DNA of 64,000 nucleotides, from NCBI GenBank assembly GCA_963666035.2, contig CAXXJI010000003.1, forward strand, positions 62,001-126,000, given 5' to 3'. This DNA comes from CALMFG01 sp963666035. GTDB taxonomy: Bacteria; Bacillota; Clostridia; Christensenellales; CALMFG01. Under the pieces are notes generated by a model. The model was not told the DNA's origin and made no database searches. It saw nothing but the letters and a program-made list of their open reading frames with translations. The position numbers and the translations under genes were made by a program. Of this stretch, positions 34,146 through 42,436 are shown one piece after another. Positions within the stretch are counted from its first letter, which is position 1. Each line of letters begins with the position of its first letter.

Positions 34146-35039
34146 ATGAATCAATCGTTTTTCATATTTCTCGTTTCATGCTATGCCGTAAGTGTTCTAA
34201 TCTATATCATCCATTCGCTTCGAAAAAAAACCAAACTGGTGCTTTTGCCGGTATTTGTTTTTCTGCCGCTGGTCGGGCCTGCGATGATGGCAATTATTGC
34301 GCTCGGCAGTGCGATCGGAAAAGAAAAGCGGATTGATGCATCGGAATATGAACGGGATGACCGGGAGAAGTTTGAATACTTAACCCAGATCAACGACGAA
34401 AAAGAGATTAATATTGTGCCCATGAAAGAAGCGATGGCGCTGAACAAAACCAGTACCCAGCGGGATATCGTGTTTGAGCTGGCCAAGGGCAACCCGATAG
34501 AATATATTCGAAACCTTAAGCACGCTCTGCTTTCATCGGACAGCGAGGTGGCTCACTATGCGGCGTCCAGCATCGCGAAGTTCAAGCGGGAACTGGACAA
34601 AACGCTGGCAGAATGCGAAGAGGCTTTTTCCAACCGGCCGCAGTTGTCGCAGAACAGGAACGCGCTGATTAAAGCCTTGGATGATACGATACAGGCGGAA
34701 CTCGCGACCAGTGAAGAGATTTTTCGCATGCAGAACCGCATCATAGAGATTCTGATGATGGAGATTCGGCTGGGGGACGTTGTAACTCAAGCGCCTTATC
34801 ACATGATTTGTGAATATATGCTGAAGATTAAGGACTATGAGACTTTTGAAAACTGGCTGAAGGAATTTGAGGAACAGTTTCCAACCGCAGACGAGCCTTT
34901 GCGGCTAAAACTGCAGTATGCCTACCATATCAAAGATCAGAAAATGTTTAGGCAGGCCATCGCGGAAGCGAAAAACGCGACATATACGATCACCAAAGAA
35001 ACATTGAATATGATTCATTTTTGGGATGAGGGGATGTAG
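34146..35039 (+). CDS. pelE: PelE-like membrane/TPR protein
   Basis: 297 residues. Two membrane segments (about 5-24 and 32-56) are followed by helical repeats to the C-terminus (LAKGNPIEYIRNLKHALLSS, SEVAHYAASSIAKFKREL and others), as in PelE, the TPR protein that joins PelD, PelF and PelG in the inner-membrane synthase complex. Sequence similarity is weak; position between the PelD-like and deacetylase genes supports the call. It begins three bases after the preceding stop and ends two bases before the next start. Confidence 0.75.
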   Translation: MNQSFFIFLVSCYAVSVLIYIIHSLRKKTKLVLLPVFVFLPLVGPAMMAIIALGSAIGKEKRIDASEYERDDREKFEYLTQINDEKEINIVPMKEAMALNKTSTQRDIVFELAKGNPIEYIRNLKHALLSSDSEVAHYAASSIAKFKRELDKTLAECEEAFSNRPQLSQNRNALIKALDDTIQAELATSEEIFRMQNRIIEILMMEIRLGDVVTQAPYHMICEYMLKIKDYETFENWLKEFEEQFPTADEPLRLKLQYAYHIKDQKMFRQAIAEAKNATYTITKETLNMIHFWDEGM

Positions 35040-35041
35040 AG

Positions 35042-35164
35042 ATGAAGGATGTTCAAGGTCGAATCGCGATTAATATTATCATCATTGCGGCCATCGCGGT
35101 GGGATTGTTTTTTGTTGCGAACGACTTTTTAAGGAAAAGGACATGCGGACCAACACCGAACTAG
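35042..35164 (+). pseudogene. Displaced N-terminal membrane anchor of the PelA-like deacetylase
   Basis: An ATG two bases after the pelE stop opens a frame encoding MKDVQGRIAINIIIIAAIAV and a few more residues of a single membrane anchor, then stops at TAG 35162-35164. The T5 run at 35126-35130 is where one added T would join it in frame to the deacetylase, giving a protein of about 610 residues with an N-terminal anchor, as expected of a Gram-positive Pel deacetylase. Confidence 0.65.
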
Positions 35165-36873
35165 AGTCGATTGCGTCTACCGCACCGAGCATAGACGCGG
35201 CCTCGGAAGGTGAACGCACTTATTATGTTATCTATGAACAGGAAAGCGAGCTTTGTCAGAGAATCGCCGCAGGATACACATCGGTTTTGGACATTATCAA
35301 AGTGCACTATGAAGCACAGTCCATTGATAATGCGGCTTTTCAGCGCTTTAAACCGGACGATGAGATAATCCTTATCGCGGAAAAATGGCGGGACTATGAA
35401 ATCGCCATCAACACCGTATTGGATGCGGCCGAAAACGGCAGTGCACTGATTATCGGATATTTGCCGGGCAACGATGTATTGTTTCGGTCAAAAATGTCGG
35501 ACTTCGGTATCGCAGACATCGGCGCCTATCGGCTCTGCAACAATTTGGTGGTTAAAGCGGATATGCTGCTTGGGATGCATAACGGCGACATTTTGGCTGA
35601 TGCGCTGACCGAGGATAGGATTTATGAGATTGAAACCGTAGGTGGCATAGAAGTTTATTTGACAGATGAATACGATGTGCCGCTGTACTATACAACCGAT
35701 TATGGTAAAGGCAGGATTGGCGTATTCAATGGTGAAAACACAAATGAGCGGTATTACGCGGGGGTTATCGTCGGCATCCTCGGCACCATGACAGATGGGA
35801 TCGCCTACCCGATCGTCAATGCGGGTGTGATGTTTATCGATGACTGGCCGGGACCGCTGCGGGGCGAAAGTGAAACCATCGCTACCCAATATGGCATGGA
35901 TTTGGATGGATTTTTGCGTTATGTCTGGTGGCCGGATATGCTGGAGCTCAGCAGTAAATACGGCGTGATCTATACGGGCCAGTTTATGCTGACCTATAAC
36001 GATATTTTAACACCGCCTTTTGATATCAATAAAGCGGCACTGGATGTGCCCATGTATTCTTTCGGTCAGCAGGTGATGAAGAATCAGGGTGAAGTGGGCC
36101 TGCACGGATATAATCATCAGCCTCTTTGGTTCAGTGATTATGTGACCGATGAGTACGACGGTTATTATTCGCCTTGGGAATCCAAAGAAGATGCGGTTGA
36201 GGCACTGAGCTATGCGCTGACAAAATGGCAGGAGGTTTTCCCGAACTACAGACTCAACAGCTACGTACCGCCCTCCAATATCATCGATGAGACCGGAATT
36301 GATGTGGTTAAAACGGTGCTGGGTGAACCTGTTATTATCAGCGGGCTTTATATCGGAGAACCGCCGCAGATGCCAGACTTTGATTTCAAAATTGAAGATG
36401 GTGTCATCTATTTTCCGCGTCTAACGGCGGGTTCTTTTCTGGACGACGAAACCAAACTGCAGCTGGAATTGGGGGCATCGCTTTTTGGTGTAGTATCCCA
36501 TTTTATCCATCCGGATGACGTGATCGACCCGAATCGCAGCAAAGGCTACGGATGGGGTCAGCTAGCGGACGAGTATGACGAAATGATGGCTTATATTACC
36601 GAACGCTATCCGTTTGTCGATTTCACCACCGTGACGGATGCGGCCAACCGCATGAATGACTGGTATGAGATTGATTACCATGCTGTATATGGAGAAAATG
36701 GTATCATTGTAACTGTGGATAATTTCCAAAAGCCCTATGCGATGATTCTGCTTTCCGACCGCCCGATTAACCTGCAGGGCAACGGATATACGGTGCAAAA
36801 ACTCGGCAGCCGTCAGTATTATGTTCTAGTGAAATCCGCGCGCATCACATTGGACTATCAGGAAGGGAATTGA
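35143..36873 (+). CDS. PelA-type polysaccharide deacetylase (DUF2194)
   Basis: 576 residues from the first usable in-frame ATG. The C-terminal half is a CE4-like deacetylase: general-base Asp pair in GVMFIDDWPGP near 228, metal-binding His pair in VGLHGYNHQP near 322-326, and a SHFIHPDD motif near 448-452. The first half resembles the flavodoxin-like or DUF2194 N-terminal region of PelA relatives. In Pel systems this enzyme removes acetyl groups from the GalNAc-rich polymer. The ATG at 35143 has AAGGAAAAGG upstream, but the true start is probably 35042, lost by a frameshift. Confidence 0.83.
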   Translation: MRTNTELESIASTAPSIDAASEGERTYYVIYEQESELCQRIAAGYTSVLDIIKVHYEAQSIDNAAFQRFKPDDEIILIAEKWRDYEIAINTVLDAAENGSALIIGYLPGNDVLFRSKMSDFGIADIGAYRLCNNLVVKADMLLGMHNGDILADALTEDRIYEIETVGGIEVYLTDEYDVPLYYTTDYGKGRIGVFNGENTNERYYAGVIVGILGTMTDGIAYPIVNAGVMFIDDWPGPLRGESETIATQYGMDLDGFLRYVWWPDMLELSSKYGVIYTGQFMLTYNDILTPPFDINKAALDVPMYSFGQQVMKNQGEVGLHGYNHQPLWFSDYVTDEYDGYYSPWESKEDAVEALSYALTKWQEVFPNYRLNSYVPPSNIIDETGIDVVKTVLGEPVIISGLYIGEPPQMPDFDFKIEDGVIYFPRLTAGSFLDDETKLQLELGASLFGVVSHFIHPDDVIDPNRSKGYGWGQLADEYDEMMAYITERYPFVDFTTVTDAANRMNDWYEIDYHAVYGENGIIVTVDNFQKPYAMILLSDRPINLQGNGYTVQKLGSRQYYVLVKSARITLDYQEGN

Positions 36874-36876
36874 GGC

Positions 36877-38292
36877 ATGCACATCTGTTTGTTTTGTGAG
36901 GGCTCCTATCCCTATATTGTCGGCGGCGTATCCGGATGGGTGCATACGCTGATCGGTTCTATGCCCGAAAACACCTTCACCATCGTAACACTCTATCCTT
37001 ACGAAAAGGACCGCGGTGCGTTTAAATATGATGTGCCCGAAAACGTGCATGAAATATGTGAGTTCTTTTTGGACACCCTTGGCAACGAACCGGGGAAATA
37101 TCGCCGTGCCTACCGGCATTCCGCCGCAGATATTGCGCAGATTGAAAATCTGCTCAGTGGAGACACGGTGGAATGGTCTTCGTTCTTTGATTTTTTTCAT
37201 AAAAATAAGGACCGGAATGCACAGGATTTTTTAAAGAGCAAAGTGTTTTACGATGCCATTCTGGCCGCGTATAACCGCGTTTGCCCCAATGCGGCGCTGG
37301 CCGACTACTTTTGGACGATCCGCTCAATGATTCTGCCTCTGGTCGGTATTCTAGGCCAAACCATGCCAGAAGCGGATATTTACCATGCGGTATCCACCGG
37401 CTATGCGGGCATCATGGCTTCCATGGCCAAACATCAGCATAAAAAGCCGATGGTCCTGACCGAACACGGCATTTATACGCGTGAGAGGCAGCAGGAGATC
37501 ATCGGATCCAACTGGATTATTTCGCATTTTAAACAGATATGGGTGGACTATTTCCTTTCGCTGTCCACGAGCGCTTATGTTTTCTCGGATGTATCGGTGA
37601 CCCTGTTCAGACGCGCACAGGAGATTCAGGCCGAACTGGGGTGCCCGCCTGAAAAGCAGATGGTGATTCAAAACGGCGTGAATGCCGAGCCGCTGGAAGG
37701 GGACGTCGCGGTGCGTTTTGACGGCCGGTTCCATGTCGGGGCTATCGTGCGTGTGGTCCCCATCAAGGATATCATCACCATGCTGCAGGCGTTTCGGTAT
37801 GTCCTGCAAAACGAAATGGATGCTAAGTTCTTTATCATGGGGCCAACGGATGAGGACCCTGAGTATTTTCAGGAATGCCTTGCGGTGGCGCGTACGCTGA
37901 AAGTCGATCATGCGGTCAAATTCACCGGAAGAATCAGTGTGCGGGAATATCTGCCCAAAATCGATGTGATGGTGCTTTCCAGCATCAGCGAAGGACAGCC
38001 GCTGACCATTCTGGAAGCGATGGCGGCCGGAATACCTGTGGTATCCACCGATGTGGGCAGCTGTCGGGAGATCATCTATGGAGATGATGACGGGTTGGGG
38101 GGCGCAGGGATTATTGTGCCCATCATGGATTATCAGGCGCTGGCGGAAGCGATTCTAGATATTTCAAAAAACGCGGAAGCGGTGACCAGAATGTCGCAGG
38201 CGGGCATCGCGCGCGTACAGGCGCTGTATACCAAAACCCGGTTTATCGAGCGCTATCGTGCGCTGTATACCGAATTAAACCAAGCGGAGTAG
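36877..38292 (+). CDS. pelF: PelF glycosyltransferase (GT4)
   Basis: 471 residues. PelF is the cytosolic glycosyltransferase that builds Pel from UDP-sugars. The start MHICLFCEGSYPYIVGGVSGWVH is diagnostic of PelF. The GT-B fold shows TEHGIYTRERQQEI in the N-terminal half and, in the C-terminal half, VKFTGRISVREYLPKIDVMVLSS and the EX7E motif in SEGQPLTILEAMAAGIPVV. The adjacent genes (PelE-like, deacetylase, PelG) fix the pathway. The start is three bases after the deacetylase stop. Confidence 0.95.
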   Translation: MHICLFCEGSYPYIVGGVSGWVHTLIGSMPENTFTIVTLYPYEKDRGAFKYDVPENVHEICEFFLDTLGNEPGKYRRAYRHSAADIAQIENLLSGDTVEWSSFFDFFHKNKDRNAQDFLKSKVFYDAILAAYNRVCPNAALADYFWTIRSMILPLVGILGQTMPEADIYHAVSTGYAGIMASMAKHQHKKPMVLTEHGIYTRERQQEIIGSNWIISHFKQIWVDYFLSLSTSAYVFSDVSVTLFRRAQEIQAELGCPPEKQMVIQNGVNAEPLEGDVAVRFDGRFHVGAIVRVVPIKDIITMLQAFRYVLQNEMDAKFFIMGPTDEDPEYFQECLAVARTLKVDHAVKFTGRISVREYLPKIDVMVLSSISEGQPLTILEAMAAGIPVVSTDVGSCREIIYGDDDGLGGAGIIVPIMDYQALAEAILDISKNAEAVTRMSQAGIARVQALYTKTRFIERYRALYTELNQAE

Positions 38293-38295
38293 AAC

Positions 38296-39720
38296 ATGGC
38301 GGGAATTGGATTTGAGCTTAAAAAAATGATTCGAAAAGGCAGTGTGTTGATGTCGGTGGGCGGCTATGTTTATGCCGCATTTGCCAGCGTCGGCCCGCTG
38401 ATTGTCAGCGTCGTCTTTCTGGTGCTAATCCGCGGAATCCTTAATAGGATGCTGGTGCCAATCCAGCAGCAGAACATGCTGATGGCCGGTGTCACCTATT
38501 CTTTTATGGGAGGGCTGGTGATCTCCGGCCTGCTCGGTATGCTGATGTCGCGCTATGTTTCGGATATGCTCTATACCAAACAGAAAGAGAAGATTTTCGC
38601 ATCGTTTTTGGGCGGCATGTCGCTTTGCCTGCTGGTAGCCGGGATCGTCTGTCTTGTCTTCATCTACTTTATCGCGCTGCCGACAGCGCTGGAAGTGCTT
38701 TGCTATATCCTGACACTATCCATCACGGCGATGTTTTTTTCCATGGTCTATATCTCGGCGGTCAAGGATTATATCGGCATCACACTGAATTTCGTTATCG
38801 GGATTGCCGTTGGATATCTGATGATTCATTACCTCATCACGGTGCATTCGGTGGATATCATCTATGCGGTGCTGGCCGGGATGGATATAGGATTCCTCAT
38901 CATTGTCTGCCTGCACACCATCACCATCAAACGGTATTTTTCAAGCCACGATAAGTCTTACTTCGCGTTTTTCTCGCACATCAAAAAAATGCCGAGTTTA
39001 ATCTTCATTAATACGTTTTATATGGTCAGCATTTTTGCCCACACCGTGATTGTCTGGCAGACCAGCCTTGGGTTTTCGGTGGTTCCGAATATGCGGGTTG
39101 CGCCAACCTATGATGTGCCGGCTTTCATTGCGCTTTTAACCACCACACCGGCGATGGTGATGTTTGTGGTCAAAACCGAAACGACTTTCTATGACCACTA
39201 CAAAGAGTATATGTGGATGCTGGACGGCGGTGGTTCGCTGATGGATTTGGAACAGGCGGGGAAAAGCATGAAGGATAATCTGTACAATGAGATTTTCCTG
39301 CTGATGGAAGTGCAGCTCATGGTATCAGTTCTTTCGGTGATTCTGGCGCGTCTTTATTTCTCCGCACTGGGCCTGTCCGAGTTTGCATTCACTATCTTTG
39401 CCTATCTTTGCTTTGGTTATTTTTGCATCATCATGGTCAATATCGTCGCATCCATTATTCTCTATTTCGATGACAGGTCCTCGGCCTTAAGAATTATGGT
39501 GGTGCTGATGGTAACACAGATTGCTTTTGTAGTGGCGTCCGTTCGTGCTAACAGCAGCTATTTTGGTTTGGGAACGTTAGTCTCAGGCATTTTAACGCTG
39601 AGCTACGCGTTCATTGTTCTCGCCAGAATGGTGGATCTTTTGGAGTATCGGCTTTACTGCACTCAACCGATCGGATATATTTCGGATGCAACGGACAAGG
39701 GAACCGACAAAAACGACTAG
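38296..39720 (+). CDS. pelG: PelG polysaccharide exporter (MOP superfamily)
   Basis: 474 residues with about twelve membrane segments and only short loops. The opening MAGIGFELKKMIRKGSVLMS is the conserved PelG N-terminus, and YKEYMWMLDGGGSLMDLEQA forms a characteristic cytosolic loop near 300-325. PelG moves the Pel chain across the membrane while PelF extends it. The start lies three bases after pelF. Confidence 0.95.
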   Translation: MAGIGFELKKMIRKGSVLMSVGGYVYAAFASVGPLIVSVVFLVLIRGILNRMLVPIQQQNMLMAGVTYSFMGGLVISGLLGMLMSRYVSDMLYTKQKEKIFASFLGGMSLCLLVAGIVCLVFIYFIALPTALEVLCYILTLSITAMFFSMVYISAVKDYIGITLNFVIGIAVGYLMIHYLITVHSVDIIYAVLAGMDIGFLIIVCLHTITIKRYFSSHDKSYFAFFSHIKKMPSLIFINTFYMVSIFAHTVIVWQTSLGFSVVPNMRVAPTYDVPAFIALLTTTPAMVMFVVKTETTFYDHYKEYMWMLDGGGSLMDLEQAGKSMKDNLYNEIFLLMEVQLMVSVLSVILARLYFSALGLSEFAFTIFAYLCFGYFCIIMVNIVASIILYFDDRSSALRIMVVLMVTQIAFVVASVRANSSYFGLGTLVSGILTLSYAFIVLARMVDLLEYRLYCTQPIGYISDATDKGTDKND

Positions 39721-39760
39721 CGGTTCCATGCGGCAGAACAGCGCGAAGGGGAAGTAAAGG

Positions 39761-40876
39761 ATGGGGAAAACACGTTTTAAAAACCAAAACAGTGGGTTTC
39801 ACTTGGATATGTGTAAAACAGCGGCTTTTCTGCTTTTGGGAGCCGTTTTTTTTGCTGCCTGCGCAGAACCGGGTGAAATACCTCCGCGTGCCAGTGCATC
39901 GGTGCAGGTGGTGGAGTCGTTCCGCGCGAGCTCAAGTCCTACGCCAACGCAGCCCTTTATCATGGATGAGAACGCTCCGGATTATCGGGAGGCGATGCGG
40001 CAGTGGGTGATGAATATTTCACGCGAAACGCGAAAAGTCGATTCGAATTTCATCATCATCCCGCAGAACAGTTCGCCGCTGTTGACCATGAGCGGCCGAA
40101 CGGATGGGCAACCAGCCGGCGCGTTTATCGCAGCGATCGACGGGCTTGGTCAGGAGAGCCTTTGCTTTGGAACGGGCGGCTACGGCATCCCGCGCAGTGA
40201 AAAAAGCAGGGAGGAAATCGCCGAACGGCTTGGCTTGGCACGTGAGTATTCGCTTTCGGTGCTCAGCATCGATTATTGCAGTCGTGCCGGACAAATGGTA
40301 TTCGCGGCGCAATACAATCTTGAAAACGGTTTTCTTGGATTTTTCGCGCCGAATTTTGAACTGACTCAAATTCCGGATATGACAGCCCAAAGCAACAGCC
40401 GTGATATTATGCGTCTCTCAGAAGCCGAGAATTTTCTGGTTTTACTGAATCCCGCGCAATATACCGATAAGCAGGATTACATACGCGCCCTTTCACAAAC
40501 CGATTATGATGTGCTGGTTATCGACGCGGACTTTGACGGTAAAACCGTACTGACGTACGCGGACATAAACCAGCTGAAAAACAAAGCCAGCGGGGGAACA
40601 CGGCTGGTGATTGCATATTTAAGCATTGGAGAGGCCGAAGAGTACCGGAGCTACTGGCAGGAAAGCTGGAACGAGAATCCGCCGGAGTGGCTACTGCATG
40701 AAAACCGGAGATGGGACGGTAATTACATTGTGAAGTATTGGCATCCGGATTGGCAGGAAATCGTACTATATTCAGAAGATAGTGAGATCCATAAAATTCT
40801 AAGCGCAGGATTTGACGGGGTTTATCTGGACATTGTAGATGGATATGAGTACTTTGAGGATTTAGCGGGATATTAA
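39761..40876 (+). CDS. Lipoprotein with GH114-like (PelA hydrolase-type) domain
   Basis: 371 residues. A lipobox (VFFAACAEP, Cys near 35) predicts a surface lipoprotein. The C-terminal part carries GH114/TM1410 features: YDVLVIDADFDG, LVIAYLSIGEAEEYRSYW, WHPDWQEIVL and GFDGVYLDIVDGYEYF with acidic residues at the expected catalytic places. The family cuts alpha-1,4-galactosaminogalactan-like polymers, and in Pseudomonas it is fused to the deacetylase in PelA; here it is a separate gene at the end of the same operon. AAGTAAAGG precedes the ATG. The DAD/GEAE pattern suggests it may be active, which is inference. Confidence 0.85.
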   Translation: MGKTRFKNQNSGFHLDMCKTAAFLLLGAVFFAACAEPGEIPPRASASVQVVESFRASSSPTPTQPFIMDENAPDYREAMRQWVMNISRETRKVDSNFIIIPQNSSPLLTMSGRTDGQPAGAFIAAIDGLGQESLCFGTGGYGIPRSEKSREEIAERLGLAREYSLSVLSIDYCSRAGQMVFAAQYNLENGFLGFFAPNFELTQIPDMTAQSNSRDIMRLSEAENFLVLLNPAQYTDKQDYIRALSQTDYDVLVIDADFDGKTVLTYADINQLKNKASGGTRLVIAYLSIGEAEEYRSYWQESWNENPPEWLLHENRRWDGNYIVKYWHPDWQEIVLYSEDSEIHKILSAGFDGVYLDIVDGYEYFEDLAGY

Positions 40877-40881
40877 GGCGT

Positions 40882-40920
40882 AACACAAAAAAACAAGCAA
40901 GTGCTTGTTTTTTTGTGTTG
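40882..40920. terminator. Bidirectional terminator at the end of the pel operon
   Basis: AACACAAAAAAACAAGCA (40882-40899) is exactly complementary to the sequence at 40902-40919, giving an 18-bp stem with a 2-base gap between the arms and A/T tracts on both sides. It separates pel from the convergent HD-GYP gene. Confidence 0.92.
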
Positions 40921-40956
40921 AGTATAGAGAAGTATCAGAGGATGGTTTGTCGTTTT

Positions 40957-41997
40957 TTATGTACCTGCGGCCATACGATCTGCCAGAGCGTTATCTTCCA
41001 GATGGTACTGGTCGTCGCGGAATAATGAATAGACAGCGTCACATACCGCGTGGTCATACAGCTTACCGCAATTGTCTTTTATTTCTTTCAAAGCCACACG
41101 CACATCGAAACGCGGGCGATACGGGCGATATGAAGTCATCGCTTCAATCACATCGGCAACGGCCAGAATTTTAGCTTCCAGCATGATTTCATCGCCCACC
41201 AACCCTTCGGGATATCCGCTTCCGTCCATCCGTTCATGATGCTGATAGACGACATCCTGAATGGGCCAGGGGAGCTTGATGTGCTGAATCAGTGCATATC
41301 CGCGGGGCACATGGTCCTTGACCATGGCGTATTCACAGGGAGTCAGTTTGCTGGGCTTGGACAAAATCTCGGAAGGGATCATCAGCTTTCCAATATCATG
41401 TAAAAAGCTTGCAAAGTAAACGCAATCCTGCTGTTCCTGGCTCAGCTCCATTTTTCGCGCGATACTGAGCGCCAAGTTGGCCACTTTGCGCTCATGTCCC
41501 ATCGACAGCGGGTCTTTCAGCTCCAACAGTCTGCCGATGACATGGAAGGTGGAATTGAGGGCATCGAACAGCGTATTTTGCTCAGGCGAAACGGCAGGCC
41601 ATTCGATACGATTGTCAGGGATATTGGAAACGATACCTTTTTGCCGAAGGGCTGATTCCACGGTTTTAAGCAATGCGCTTTCGGATACGGGTTTGATTAA
41701 ATAATCAAACGCATCCTCTTTGACCGCCGCTTTGGCGGTGTCTTCCGCATCAAGATCTGCAATTAGAATGACAGGAATATCGGGGTAATTTTCGTTGACC
41801 AAACTTAAGAGGGTCAACCCGGTCATTTTAGGCGCCATAATATCTGCTATAATCACATCAATTGGATTTCTCTCCAGATCATCCAGCGCGTCGGATGCAT
41901 TCTTAGCATAATAAGTCGCATAACCATTATTTTTTAAACAGCGGTCAATATCTTTGATCCATCTTTTTTCATAATCTACAATTAAAACACTGGTCAT
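40957..41997 (-). CDS. Response regulator with HD-GYP c-di-GMP phosphodiesterase domain
   Basis: 346 residues. The receiver domain has Asp in VIIADIMAPK near residue 54, and Lys in YLIKPVS near 102. The output domain (about 150-335) carries the HD pair in FLHDIGK and the GYP motif in HHERMDGSGYPEG, so it should break down cyclic di-GMP when phosphorylated. It converges on the pel operon, whose first gene has a c-di-GMP receptor site, so it is well placed to turn Pel production off. Its sensor kinase is not in the window. AAAGGAGTGAG precedes the ATG at 41997. Confidence 0.93.
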   Translation of the reverse strand: MTSVLIVDYEKRWIKDIDRCLKNNGYATYYAKNASDALDDLERNPIDVIIADIMAPKMTGLTLLSLVNENYPDIPVILIADLDAEDTAKAAVKEDAFDYLIKPVSESALLKTVESALRQKGIVSNIPDNRIEWPAVSPEQNTLFDALNSTFHVIGRLLELKDPLSMGHERKVANLALSIARKMELSQEQQDCVYFASFLHDIGKLMIPSEILSKPSKLTPCEYAMVKDHVPRGYALIQHIKLPWPIQDVVYQHHERMDGSGYPEGLVGDEIMLEAKILAVADVIEAMTSYRPYRPRFDVRVALKEIKDNCGKLYDHAVCDAVYSLFRDDQYHLEDNALADRMAAGT

Positions 41998-42436
41998 AAA
42001 ACACTATCTCACTCCTTTTCTTTAACGGCTGAAATACAAAAGAAGTCTCTTAACAATAATTAGTCATTATATAAACATAAAATAAGGATTACTAACCAAA
42101 ATACAGAAAATTTCTTCTTAAAAATGAGAAATCATCGTATTTTTAGTATGTAATGCGGGAGAATAAGTTAAAAAGTGTACAACAATCCCTCATTCGATAG
42201 CCGGTATGAACAAAAAAGCAAGTAGAGCAGAAAATATAACCAGATCAGCGCGAAATTGCTATATTATATTGTCGCGAATTTTCTGATGTGCTATAATATA
42301 TTTTGAGTTTTTATAATTTATTTGCACTGTATTCATATATGACGCGTGCTGTTCTTTGGAGGAAGCGGTGCAACGTAATATATTGGTTATGTTGTATTTG
42401 GGGAATTATTAAAGAAAAGATTACGGGGAAGTAAAA
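41998..42436. promoter_or_regulatory. Divergent region with promoter and long leader of the adhesin gene
   Basis: TTGTCG (42269-42274) and TATAAT (42292-42297), 17 bases apart, make a good promoter for the adhesin gene with a leader of about 130 bases. In that leader TTGCAC near 42319 can pair with GTGCAA near 42369. No c-di-GMP-I or S-box motif was recognised. The rest is AT-rich. Confidence 0.65.

Noticed and set aside
42304..42436. c-di-GMP-I riboswitch before the adhesin gene
   Set aside because: The GCAAACC and GACGCAAAG blocks seen at 30.6 kb are absent here.
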